A DNA stretch of 64,000 nt from Sialis fuliginosa (GCA_961205875.1 OY540814.1:12258993-12322992); one strand, 5' to 3'; counted from the first letter of the stretch, positions 49,496 through 59,869 are shown. The notes: generated by a model not told the origin, from the sequence alone. Numbers and translations: made by a program.

Positions 49496-50210
49496 AATAA
49501 AAGTTATAATTTTTAAAACAACCGATTAATCTTTCTACGAGCTTCGAATTCAATGATCGATGACTCTGCAGGATCCAATAGTTTTCAAATACAGCAGGGA
49601 ACGATTTATTATTGGTTCTAGTTCCAGCTTGCAATATGTTTAGTATACAACGGCTTTATTCAAGCAATTTATCATAAGAAGCTTTGGTTAATTTATTTCT
49701 TAAAAGACAAAGTACGTACTGGATTAGTCACGAATTTTTGCAATCCAAGTGTTGAAGATTTCTACCTGAATTTAAATCCCCTAGATTACTGAATTTGAAC
49801 GAAATAATTTTTTGTTAGTTGCTGTTGGAACATTTGTTTTGAATTTATTCATGGTTTAATATTTGAAAGCCAAAACAAAATAGATTAATTACTATTCAAG
49901 ATGTGTTATTTTTAAGATTTTTTTATAAATATTTTGAATCGTAGTGGTAAAATATGATAAACAGTTAAATAAGATATTTATTTTAAACTTTCATTGATGT
50001 TGTTTTGACTGATTTGAATTTAACTTTAATTCAATAACGCGTCATATTTGAATGATTCATGACGTTTCGACTTGACGCAAATCTAAGAAACAAAAAGTCA
50101 TTGAATTTATTAACCTAATAATTTTTTTATATTTTCTTTGTATCTTTAGTGAATGTGTATTTTTCTTTTTTTTATTGATTTGAACAGATCAATTAATATT
50201 CTTTGCTTAA
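49496..50210. other. AT-rich interval, nothing recognised
   Basis: 'catgacgtttcgacttgacg' near 50,058 loosely mirrors the hairpin text at 50,238 but lacks the other core. No gene. Confidence 0.45.
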
Positions 50211-50265
50211 ACTAAGTCCTGATGAGGACTTCTTGAAAAGTCGAAACACGTGTCGAGTGACATTG
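50211..50265 (+). ncRNA. Hammerhead-like hairpin motif 1
   Basis: CTGATGA (50,219-50,225) is followed by a hairpin GACTT/AAGTC (50,227-50,231 and 50,238-50,242), then GAAA (50,243-50,246) and the short palindrome ACACGTGT with TC. These are the parts of a type I hammerhead ribozyme in order, as found in Penelope-like retroelements and retrozymes. Two problems remain: one unpaired base separates CTGATGA from the stem, and stem I pairing between the flanks is poor. Activity is doubtful. Confidence 0.3.
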
Positions 50266-50389
50266 TTTATGTATATTTTTAGTTTAATTGACTAAGAAAC
50301 TACAGTTTCTCCGTTTTTGCAGTAGTAATATTATATTCTATGTCTTATAAAATTATATATTAATTGTATTTAATTGTTATTTATTATAT

Positions 50390-50432
50390 TTTAGCCTGAC
50401 GATGATTCTGTGAATCGAAAGCTTGTGAATAC
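50390..50432 (+). ncRNA. Hammerhead-like hairpin motif 2
   Basis: CTGACGA (50,396-50,402), a hairpin GATTC/GAATC (50,404-50,408 and 50,412-50,416), then GAAA (50,417-50,420) and the palindrome AGCT. The layout equals motif 1, including the single extra base before the stem, while the stem sequence differs. Equal layout with different but paired stem bases suggests a conserved structure. It lies 177 bp downstream of motif 1. Confidence 0.3.
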
Positions 50433-50823
50433 TTTTTCTTTATTACATTTTTGACGTTTAGACAAACAAGTTGTTTTTATTAATTAAATTATATAGTTTT
50501 ACTCAATAAGAATTCAAATTTTTCAAAATATAAATTTTAAATTTCAATACGAGACGAGTTGAAACTTTGTTTAAGTAAGTTTCATCTGGAATTTATAACT
50601 GACAGTCTCGTCAAAATTTAAACCGGTCTCTTCTCGGCCTTGTTCTCGTGAACTAAGCGAAATAAGGTCAAGAAAAGTTTTGTTTCGATAAGGCTTATTT
50701 CGTATAGTTGTGATTGGTTATAGAAACTATACTATCGGTCAAATAAACTTGGTTGGAGTTAATCGAGAACAAATCGATATTGCCGTTTAAACCCGATTAA
50801 ACTATCGGCCGACTAAAGTCTGT
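50433..50823. other. Interval with CGAGAC-rich tract
   Basis: 'gagacgagttgaaac', 'gacagtctcgtc' and 'ggtctcttctcgg' (50,550-50,650) share the vocabulary seen at 5.7, 11.1, 44.65 and 59.9-60.06 kb. 'cgaaataag' and 'cttatttcg' form an inverted pair at 50,658-50,702. Confidence 0.4.
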
Positions 50824-51400
50824 ACTCCCGTGCTTAGGTAAAAGGCAGTAAACTAATTTTAGTAATTTTGATGCTACTAGGTTTTTCAGACGATTTTTTA
50901 CATATTAGTCATAAAATTAATCATTGAAAATCAAAGTCATTACTTTTCCTGAATATAAAAGCAGTAAAATAATTTTTCAACATAAAAGAGCTGTAACTTT
51001 TAAAATATTATACCTACTGATTTTATCCACTGAAAAATATACGTACAATATTCATAACCATTTTTATTCTGCATTACTGCGTTTTACCTCTGACAAAAAA
51101 AACTATTTTAATTAATATAATACAGAGTGCAAAGACAATAAACCACATCTTACTGCTTTTAAATTTCCAGAAATAGAAGACAGTAAGTCGCTCAATTTAG
51201 GCATTTTGATGAATTGTAATCTAATTAATTACACTCAAATGACTTATAATGAAGTCATGTAACTTATCATTGGTCGCTAAATAAATTTTATGAAAAAAAT
51301 ATATTATTAATTCAGTTTAAGAAAATCAAAAACTTTGAGTTCAGTTTTCTTCGCTTTTTATTTTTTACACCTTAACTGCCTTTTACCTAAACACGGCAGT
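50824..51400. mobile_element. MITE with 22-25-bp inverted termini
   Basis: CCGTGCTTAGGTAAAAGGCA (from 50,828) is inverted as 'tgccttttacctaaacacgg' (to 51,396) with one mismatch, and the match extends weakly outward to ACTC/CAGT. The interior is AT-rich. A 63-codon frame inside has no motif. The target duplication is unclear. Confidence 0.65.
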
Positions 51401-51514
51401 GTAGTTTGCGTGAGTTCTAAATTGAAAAGCTATACAATAACGGGACACTAGTATACGAAGTTCGTCTCGAATTTTACTTTAGATAAATTAAATAAACACA
51501 ATTTAATCAATACA

Positions 51515-52470
51515 TGTACATTAGGGTGGAGTGAAAAAAAATTGTTTTGGAATCTTCGAAACGCTACATGCGCAAAATGTGCATTTGTATATCCTTAAAA
51601 CACCTACCGAAGGAATTTGTAATTGGATATCATCCTGAGGTTCCTAAATGATTTTCTTTATTAGAAAAAAACATAAATTTTTTGCATTACATATATCTCG
51701 GTAACGGGGTAAGATATTTGAATGCGCAATAGTTTAAATTAAAGAGACATTCAGTACCTTTAAAATGATATATAACAGTCAAACATTTATTATAGTTAAT
51801 CGTTTGAAAAATGCTCTCAAAATAAGATTATTTTTATTAGAAAACCAAAAAATAAACTTCATTTAAAAAAAAATGATTAACTATAAAAAAAATTACAGTT
51901 ACATATTATTTTAAAGACACTGGGTTGCTCTTTAATTTAAATTATTGCGCATTCAAATATCTTTTCCCGTTACCGAGATATAACACCTTAATTTCATTAA
52001 ATTAACAGAATTTAGAGTATAATATCTCGGTAACTGGGAAAGATATTTGAATGCGCAATAATTTAAATTAAAGAACAATCCAGTGTCTTTAAAATAATAT
52101 GTAACTGTAATTTTTTTATAGTTAATCATTTTTTTTTTAAATGAAGTTTATTTTTTGGTTTTTTAATAAAAATAATCTTATTTTGAGAGCATTTTTCAAA
52201 CGATTAACTATAATAAATGTTTGACTGTTATATATCATTTTAAAGGTACTGAATGTCTCTTTAATTTAAACTATTGCGCATTCAAATATCTTACCCCGTT
52301 ACCGAGATATAATGCCCAAAAATGTATGTTTTTTTCTAATAAAGAAAATCATTTAGGAACCTCAGGATGATATCCAATTATAAATTCCTTCGGTAGGTGT
52401 TTTAAGGATATACAAATGCACATTTTGCGCATATAGCGTTTCGAAGATTCCAAAAAAAAACTAATGTACA
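51515..52470. repeat. Nested (four-fold) palindrome of 0.95 kb
   Basis: The whole segment is a near-perfect inverted repeat: left arm about 51,515-51,985, right arm about 52,020-52,470, spacer about 35 bp. TGTACATTA marks both outer ends. Each arm is itself partly an inverted repeat: 'ggtaacggggtaagatattt' and 'gaatgcgcaatagtttaaat' near its start, and the inverse text near its end. The block 'atctcggtaac..gatatttgaatgcgcaat' therefore appears four times. There is no coding frame. It may be a fold-back transposon; TGTACATTA could be the arm end or the target. Confidence 0.8.
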
Positions 52471-52953
52471 TACATATAATTGATCTGTGATATTTTTCAA
52501 AGGTTTTCTATTATTTGCGATTTCCAATACATCAATACACTACCGTCGCTCGTTTCAATATTGCTTTACAAACAAGCGCGTACTGTACACACCCGCCATG
52601 TGCAAATAGGAAAGTCAGACGATATTAAATTTACATGGACTTCTCACGGGAACGTGGAATGGAAGGAAGAAGTGACGGCGACGCGACTAATCTAAACGTA
52701 AAACATCTGCGGGGTCGATGAATTGGACTATTTTTAATTCCGTACGTTTCAATTAAAAAACACGGATTTTTATTTATTTGCATTCAGACGTATAGGAAAT
52801 GCAGCTGTAATCCATATGCGTTGTGGTAATTGGATTTTAAATGCTTGAAAGAATAAAAGAACGGTATTGGCGTTCGTTCAACTGCAGACATGTTTTTATT
52901 TAATGTGGTAGATGTATAGTATTTTTTTATGCGGCGTTTTATAAATATTTGTA
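52471..52953. other. Interval without recognised gene
   Basis: A moderately GC-rich patch at 52,570-52,690 lies in a 71-codon frame ending HGNVEWKEEVTATRLI. No known motif. A host exon cannot be excluded. Confidence 0.4.
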
Positions 52954-53010
52954 CACGGAGAAAAATGAAGGTAGAAATTCCATGAAATTTTACTGAAAAA
53001 TCAATGAATT

Positions 53011-53170
53011 TTTATTATGCCAGTTAACGAAAAATGAAACCGTATGAGATTCTCATATTTTTTATTAAAATTGTAGTAATTTTTTGTATTACAGCATAAT
53101 AAAATTTAAACTTTTCTTGTAAAACTTTTTATTCAAAGAATAGAAAATTTCGTGGCCAGCATAATAAAAA
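53011..53170. promoter_or_regulatory. Left subterminal repeats of the CMC element
   Basis: Three copies: TTTTTATTATGCCAG (about 53,009-53,023), CAGCATAATAAAATTT (53,092-53,107) and GCCAGCATAATAAAAATT (53,155-53,172). The last two are inverse to the first. In CACTA elements such repeats bind the transposase; here that role is inferred from position and recurrence. Confidence 0.65.
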
Positions 53171-53469
53171 TTAAATAACCTTGTTTAATTAGAATAACTG
53201 ACACCACAAAAATTGTGTCGCTGTTGTACAATATCTATCAACTCACATCATAAAAAATGCTACTTACGCAACGATTTTTGTAAAATTTTATTTATTTTTT
53301 TTAATATGAAGCATTGAAAAAAATATTAAAAGTATTTAAAATATATGGTTTAAGTATGCTTAAAATTTAACATTACGAGATAATAATTTTTGTTTCTTTC
53401 TTTTAGTTTGTATACTAAGCTTCATAAAAATTATAGTACTGATATACAATAAATATTGAGGCTCTTTTA

Positions 53470-54492
53470 AAAATTTATAGCAATAGCAAATTAATTTTGA
53501 TGGGACTTTTCTTTACTTTATAAGTTAAGCGTAATACGAATTGTAATTTTATTTCAAATATATTGTAGACTATTTAAAAATACCAATACTGTTGTAGTAT
53601 ATGACACCAATATACAAGATTACAAACACATACAGTGTAGTACATTTTCCTATTGGTATCTTTCAAATAATTAATATTTAAATATATATGATGTTATATG
53701 TTTAAATATTAATTATTTGAAAGATACCAATAGGAAAATGTACACTGTATGTGTTTGTAATCTTGTATATTGGTGTCATATACTACAACAGTATTGGTAT
53801 TTTTAAATAGTCTACAATATATTTGAAATAAAATTACAATTTGTATTACGCTTAACTTATAAAGTAAAGAAAAGTCCCATCAACATTAATTTGCTATTAT
53901 AAATTTTACAGAGTATCTTAATTACATTAATTTCGCATAAAAGGTATAAAATAAAAAATACATTTATCTAATTTTTTAATTACATATTATTTTATTTTAA
54001 TTAAACATTCAAATATGAATACAATACATTTTTGTATATTATAAAAAAAGAGTAATGAAATCCATCTTTTTAAAATATAATCAAAAAAATATACTCCAAA
54101 TATATTGTAGACTACTTAACCCTTTGAGTCATAGTAGCTTCGCACTGGAACCACCTATTTATAAATTATTTCCTAGCGTCTTAGTCCGCACAACTGAAAA
54201 AATCAGGACTCAAAGGGTTAAGTCTACAATATATTTGAAATAAAATTACAATTCGTATTATGCTTAACTTATAAAGTAAAGAAAAGTTCCATCAAAATTA
54301 ATTTGCTATTATAAATTTTACAGAGAATCTTAATTACATTAATTTCGCACAAAAGGTATAAAATAAAAAATAAATTTATCTAATTTTTTAATTACATATT
54401 ATTTTATTTTAATTAAATATTCAAATATGAATACAAGACATTTTTGTATATCATAAAAAAGGAGTAATTAAATCCATCTTTTTAAAATATAC
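53470..54492. repeat. Inverted and direct duplications at the element's left end
   Basis: About 220 bp (53,470-53,690) are inverted at 53,695-53,912 around a small AT loop, with shared text such as 'gtagactatttaaaaatacc' and 'tgacaccaatatacaaga'. The segment 53,806-54,082 is then repeated directly at 54,222-54,492 ('gtctacaatatatttgaaat', 'cttataaagtaaagaaaag', 'aaatccatctttttaaaat'). The right copy holds the last codons of the transposase frame, so the tail of that gene was duplicated. A 98-bp MITE sits between the direct copies. Confidence 0.8.
54120..54217. mobile_element. 98-bp piggyBac-type MITE in a TTAA site
   Basis: CCCTTTGAGTC (54,120-54,130) is exactly inverted as GACTCAAAGGG (54,207-54,217), and TTAA flanks both ends (54,116-54,119 and 54,218-54,221). 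A TTAA duplication with CCC-starting termini is the piggyBac hallmark. It is non-coding; a 62-codon frame crossing it is chance. It is inserted between the duplicated segments of the CMC element's left end. Confidence 0.75.
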
Positions 54493-55561
54493 TCTTCCCC
54501 ATTTCCAGCACGCAATTTATGAATAACATTTAAATTTTTCAATTCCTCCCAGAATTTTTTTTTATATTTTGCAGGGTAATTTAATACATTAAATGCATGG
54601 AAATGCTCATCTAAATGAGCTGTAATATGTTGTGTAATAACTATAACTTTGTTACATTTTTCTAAAACAATATTTTTTACTATATAAAAGAGGGGACCAT
54701 CTTCGGTTGGATCCATAATTATGGAATCCTGACTTAAATATTGATTATTAAATTTTAACCAATTTATTTAAGATATTTCTTCTGAATTTAAAATATCGAG
54801 AAACAGAAGTTTTATTTTTTTAAAAGATGGACTTCATGGAAATCATTAGGAGCCTGAAAATTTTGAAAATAATAGTTCAATTTCAGTTGATGTTTAGTAG
54901 CTATAGTGTAGCATATATTTATTCTATTGATTGCAATGTGAGAAAACTCTTTAGATTCTTTGTTTTTACTCTCTCCTCTCATGCAAGAAAGATGACGTAA
55001 AGGACCTGATGATTTCATGACTCGGGGATAATGTATTAAGAAATGGTGTTTTGGTTTCATACTTTCAGGAAATAAGTTAGTTAAAGTACATAAATATTCA
55101 TTTATAATATAATCAAGTACATCACAATGACCAGGCTGATAATAATTAGCGGTAATAATTTCTGAAATTTCTACCAATTTTAATACCAATTCCCAGTGCT
55201 CTGAATCTTCTGGTATCAAATGACCGATCATTAAAGGCAAATTATGGAGTAAACTTTGCATTTCAGTGGCTGATAATATAATACGTTTGTTTTTTATATT
55301 TTCTTCCGAAATTCCCGGCGGTTTATTTTGTCTATCATGAAACGAATAGAAAAATCCAGCGATTATTGTATTTAATTCATCCAATGAAAAAAATATATGT
55401 GAAATAAAGTAATCGAATATTAGTGCAAGGTCGTATTGGCAAATGCCTTCAAAAAAATCGTGCATAATATCAACCGCAATGTTTTCTGTGAAATGAAAAT
55501 TTGGTAAACTATGGAAACAACACATTGAAAAAGCCTCTTCGCAACCGAAACAAACAAACAT
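54468..55561 (-). pseudogene. CACTA/EnSpm-like transposase, C-terminal half, broken
   Basis: The main frame (54,812-55,561) encodes about 249 residues. It contains HFTENIAVDIMHDFFEGICQ near residue 30 and PKHHFLIHYPRVMKSSGPLR near residue 168, followed by HLSCMRGESKNKESK. This pair (Asp-Met-His-Asp, then His-Phe-Leu-Ile-His with a Gly-Pro-Leu and Arg-Gly-Glu stretch) is what I know from CACTA/EnSpm-type transposases of animals; the first Asp is probably catalytic. An A7 run near 54,820 shifts the frame. In the shifted frame the protein continues (LLFLDILNSEEIS), meets a TAA, then goes on to MDPTEDGPLFYIVKNI and ends at 54,468. No upstream exons are found before 55,561. One frameshift, one stop and a missing N-terminal half mean it is not functional. 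Confidence 0.7.
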
Positions 55562-55889
55562 TTTCCCGAAAGTATGACCAAATAATAAATATTAAAGATA
55601 AAAAGTGAATAGTTATGTTATATTAATAATTATAATTAAAATTAGTATTAAAGCTATTGAATTAGCATTAGATTATTTCAAAAATATCTTAAAATCTCGA
55701 TAAGTAGTAATTTGTCCTTAGAAACTTATCAATATATTTATGCTAAGTAAGATATTAAGTAACATTCTTAAATGTTTTATTAATTATATTAATATTATAT
55801 ATGATAATTAAAATTTAACGGATATATCTATAACAACATTAAATGTAAAAATAAATATAAAAAGTTCGCAGCGCCGTTCAAAAATAAAT
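55562..55889. other. AT-rich spacer between the two element genes
   Basis: About 330 bp without motif. This is where upstream transposase exons would be expected, and none are visible. Confidence 0.5.
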
Positions 55890-57746
55890 TACTTTTGTGT
55901 TAAGTCACTGATCAAGTTACTTAAACTCGTAGACGTAAAATCATTTTTAGGTAGTTGAATATCGTATACAACCTGCTGAATAAAAGTCCATATGTGAACT
56001 CCTGCTCGTGGATATTCACAATCAAGCGCAAAGAAGCTTTTAAAAGTTAAATCGAGGGCTGCTAATGTGAATTTTGTTGTGTATCGTTAGTCTTCTACGT
56101 AAACATAAGCATCTTCAACTCGATCAATTGCTCCGACGAGAACTGCGATAGGTTGGCAATTCAGATTATTAAGTGTAAGATAATCTTGTCTTTTTTTCAC
56201 AGCTTCTTCAATTCCAGCAATATTCTGAAAAATAATGATGTATTATGGTAAAAAATAAATTATTGTATTCTCTCAGGGAGTGTATATTATATCTAAGACA
56301 AATTCAATTACCGGCACAATCAAAAATGAAGAATAACGGGCTTCTGCAGTAGTTACTCTTCGTTTTGTAAGTTTACGTTTTTTGGTTGTTGATTGACTAT
56401 TTTCTTTACCGCCTTCTTGGATTTCATCAGAAACTGGATTTGAGATGTAGGGTCCAGTTATTAAACTTGATAAAAGATACCAAATAATCGCATCTTTACA
56501 AGCTAAAAGAGAAATGAAAAAACGTTCATAAAATATTATTAAAAACTAATTGAATGAAATTAATGACCAAAGGGATAAAACTCTTTTTTTACCTTCCTCT
56601 TTGATATGCCGCAAACTATTTGCCAGTGTTCTATCATCAATATTTCTTAGTTGTGAATTTTTTTCCGACAGTAATGCCGTTAATTTCGTTTTTAAGTTAT
56701 TCCAACTATTCGATAATTGTTTCCTTGAATTTGGGAAAAGGCAATCAAAGTCGAAACTTATCTTTAAAAAATAAGAAATGAATAAAAAAAAAACAAAGTA
56801 ATGTTTTTATGTATTTTATATATGTAACTTAAATGCTGATATTATTTTATTTAAGTACTAGCTATTACTTAAACGGTTTGCAATTATTAAAATATTATTT
56901 ACAAAAAATGAAGAAATAATAAATTCGAAATATTTTTTTTTCGACTGTTAATCATTTCTCTTAGAACTAAAAAATCAATAATGAAAATTTACAGTGAGTT
57001 AACTTACAAATTTAGTGCCGATTTCTGCTTGTAAGTAAATTGTGTATAATACTCTTTGACAGATATTTTGTTTTCTGTAAGAAGTTTCCTGCGATGGGGA
57101 TATGTAATTTTCCAGCTCTTTAATAAAGTGGCTTCTGGTTGATTATGTAGGCTTGCCAATATTTTTAGATTGGTATCAAGTTGTTCTGAAAATAAACGAT
57201 GACGATACTGATTAATTAAAAATAACGAAAAAAAAAATAAAAATAGTACCAATCTCAGTTTCATTAGCGTCAGTGACGTTTTCGTTGGTCGAAGTTTTAT
57301 CAGATGTTTCATCGTCAAGTCCAATCAAACCTTTTTTTTTTTTAAAACTAACAACGTAGTTATAATGGGCTACCAGTTTTCCAGATGGTCCTATTTTTAA
57401 ACCATGTTTTTTTTCATACGGTATAAAATAAAGCGATGCGTTTTCTGTCGGGAAAACAGTCTGGATTTCCTCGATGCACCTCTGTGTTCCCTTGTAAGTA
57501 TATAAAAAAAATAAAATGAATTTACATTCTTAATAATCGTAGTAATTGTAGAAACAAAATATTCTACATTGTAATAATAACTGCGTTGCACTTATAACCG
57601 AGTTGAAACAATAAGCATAGCAATAACATTATTTTAAATCACAAATATTCACCAAATCAACAATAAAAAGAAAAAAATATATATAACTTACCTTCAAATG
57701 TAGATTTCAGATGGCCTAACCCCCATTCTGTTAGCATCTCCCACAT
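55890..57746 (-). pseudogene. SAMD3-like accessory gene of the CMC element, six exons, one stop
   Basis: I read six exons on the minus strand: 57,692-57,746, 57,250-57,490, 57,008-57,185, 56,593-56,756, 56,312-56,502 and 55,890-56,224, about 390 residues. All joints use GT-AG, and joints 2/3, 3/4, 4/5 and 5/6 agree in phase. Exon 1 gives MWEMLTEWGLGHLKSTFE, like the first helices of a SAM domain. Later parts read CIEEIQTVFP, EATLLKSWKITYP, RHIKEEGACKDAIIWYLLSS, a basic KKRKLTKRR (possible nuclear signal) and FFALDCEYPRAGVHIWTFIQ. The order resembles 'sterile alpha motif domain-containing protein 3-like' predictions. Exon 1 to 2 is out of phase, so an exon may be lost. TAA at 56,087-56,089 interrupts exon 6. 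The role in transposition is unknown. Confidence 0.6.
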
Positions 57747-58133
57747 GATAATGTTTGAAATTCAAATAAGTATCACTACACACTTGTCACAACATTTAAA
57801 TGATTCGAAACAATAAACTTCTGATAATCGTTAAGTTAAAAACTCGAACGATTAGATATGCGTCTCCGAACAATGTTGGCAAAGTACTGAACCCCCCTGT
57901 TCACCGAGATGGCCGAGCTCAGTCTAGCGCTGAGAACAAAAGAATACTATGTATGGTTAAAGTAGTAAATTTGACTTAAATGCAATAAAATGTTATAGTA
58001 AAAAAATAAATAATTGCTAAACTTGGATTACATTTTACCAAATAGATACAAAAATTGCTAGTAAGTTTTCACAATTTAATAGTGTTCTATGAAAATTTTA
58101 TTTAAATTGATTAAATATCAGTTGAAGCCTGAC
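57747..58133. other. Upstream region of the SAMD3-like gene
   Basis: It includes a GC-richer patch at 57,860-57,945 ('ccgagatggccgagctcagt', 'ctagcgctgag'). This is a plausible promoter or 5' untranslated region for the minus-strand gene that starts at 57,746. I see no defined core promoter. Confidence 0.35.
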
Positions 58134-58300
58134 AAATTTTATTATGCTGGCAGAATAATATTTGTTGTATATTGGTAATGTAAATTATACTCCAACCATG
58201 AAATAAAAATTACCAAAGAATACTTTAAAAAAATCTAAAAAGTGATGAATTTTTATTATGCTAGCTTTACGATTATTGTTTTGTGTCAGCATAAGAAACT
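58134..58300. promoter_or_regulatory. Right subterminal repeats of the CMC element
   Basis: ATTTTATTATGCTGGCAGAA (58,136-58,155), TTTTTATTATGCTAGC (58,250-58,265) and GTCAGCATAAGAAA (58,285-58,298) match the left set (TTTTATTATGCNGGC and its inverse). Confidence 0.65.
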
Positions 58301-58795
58301 TTAGAATTTAGCGATAACAAAAAATCTAAAAAAATTATAAAATTTATATGAAGAAAATAAAAATAAAATGCTTTTTGGGAAAAATTTCTCAAGTAAAAAG
58401 GAATTTTTCTATATTCATTGCCAATTTGTGATAAAAAGACTAGAAAAAATGTTTACATCAATTATTAAAAAACTATAGCCGAAAGGAAATAATTTTTTCT
58501 ACTTATACTTTAATAAATGACCATCATTTATTGAAACTTTACTTTCGATTCACAAAATTTCAGGACTTGTTTTTTACTTTTTTTTTAAAATAAAATATAT
58601 TTTTTTATTTCGGTTATTAAAAATTAAAGACTCAAAAAATTACTCAGCTGCTTTATAAATTTTTATGTGTGTCTATTACATTTTCTTGATTTTATATAAA
58701 ATTTACTTATATATGTCATTTTTTAAAAAAAATTTATAAATATTAATTTTATCAGAGTATTTTTTCGTATATTTCAACCTCCGTTTTTCTCCGTG

Positions 58796-59657
58796 TACGT
58801 TTATTGATGTATTATTTCTTAATCGAGTATTTAAGGTTTCAGTGCTTGTAAATGGATTTTAATAAGGTAAGCATTAAGCAACCTGTTTTTGGGCGTCATC
58901 CAGTTTTCGGACACTAATTATATTGTTTTGTAAAAAGATTCCAGATGTAAAAAGTATCACAAAAATAGTTCATGTTTCTTCTATTGTATAAAATCTCAAG
59001 ATATTCTGAATTTTATTTCGTATTTTCACAAAATTCTTAAATATTTGTAATTATCATTAGTTTATATATACAGGTATTCCTCGACTTTCGCGAATTCGTA
59101 CTTACTCCATTTGAAAAATAGTTTGTTTTTTTTATTTCGCGGCGCTTTGTATCCCTGCGGCCAAAAATTAATTAACAATGTTTACTATTTTATGCCATAA
59201 AGTTTTCAGTTTCTTATAAAGAAGAATATAAATAATGTTTATATAAAAGTTTGAAAATAAATATAAAAAAAAAAAAAACACTATTAATAATGCGTTGTTT
59301 TTACATCAAATTGAGATCTTCAATAAATGAATTGATATTTAGCGGTCGAAACAAGAATTCGACAAATGTTTTGTGTTGGATATTATTATTATTAAGGTAA
59401 CTATAAATTAATTTTCGACATGTTTTGCGACCGAATATGAGATTTTATTCTGGAGATAAGCAGTACGTGGACAAATTAATAATGATTTTATCAACCCTAT
59501 CAAATCATAACAATTATAGTAATTAGATAATTATCCGCGATGATCGATATCTTGAGAAGAAATAAATAATTCATGGCAAAATTAAAAATAAAATTTTGTG
59601 CAAATTAATTTTTTTTTTCAAGTGTTCTTCTGTCCTGGTTTCGAAACCGAAAAAAAA
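58796..59657. other. AT-rich interval, nothing recognised
   Basis: An A-run lies at about 59,263-59,278. No feature supported. Confidence 0.45.
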
Positions 59658-59869
59658 GTGCGATACCAAAAAAGGGACCTATATAAAAGCATTGTGGTAT
59701 TGGTCGAGCATAGTCGAAATCGAAATTAGAATTTTGAGCTTGAATTTTGAGTTTGGGATGAACTAAACCCAATATTCAAGCTAAAAAAAACTGGTCAGCA
59801 GAAAATTCTAATTTGGATTTCAACTATGCTCGACCTCAATGCTATATAGGTCGCTTTTTGGTATTGCAC
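59658..59869. mobile_element. 212-bp MITE, 'GTGCgataccaaaaaa' family
   Basis: Left 'gtgcgataccaaaaaaggga', 'cctatataaaagcattg' and 'tcgagcatagtcgaaatcg' are inverted at the right ('atttcaactatgctcgacc', 'tcaatgctatataggtcgc', 'tttttggtattgcac'). The arms are about 80 bp. A-rich and T-rich tracts adjoin the ends, so the duplication cannot be read. A rearranged relative is at 38,437-38,640. Confidence 0.75.

Larger units (their letters stand above)
52954..58795 (-). mobile_element. 5.84-kb CMC (CACTA-like) DNA transposon with two genes
   Basis: The left terminus CACGGAGAAAAATGAAGGTA (52,954) and the inverse of the right terminus, CACGGAGAAAAACGGAGGTT (58,795), match over 25 bp with three or four differences. 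TA flanks both ends, a likely 2-bp duplication. Copies of a TTTTATTATGCTGGC motif sit within about 670 bp of both ends in inverse orientation, like the subterminal transposase-binding repeats of CACTA elements. Inside, on the minus strand, are a multi-exon SAMD3-like gene (55,890-57,746) and, downstream, the C-terminal half of a CACTA/EnSpm-like transposase (54,468-55,561). Both are damaged. The left third carries internal rearrangements and a small piggyBac-type MITE. Confidence 0.75.

Noticed and set aside
53470..53912. Inverted repeat considered as a separate fold-back transposon
   Set aside because: One arm continues into the direct duplication of the CMC element's tail and there are no terminal motifs or target duplication. 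It is better explained as an internal rearrangement.
54055..54243. 62-codon plus-strand frame across the small MITE
   Set aside because: It starts in the duplicated transposase tail on the opposite strand and crosses a non-coding MITE.
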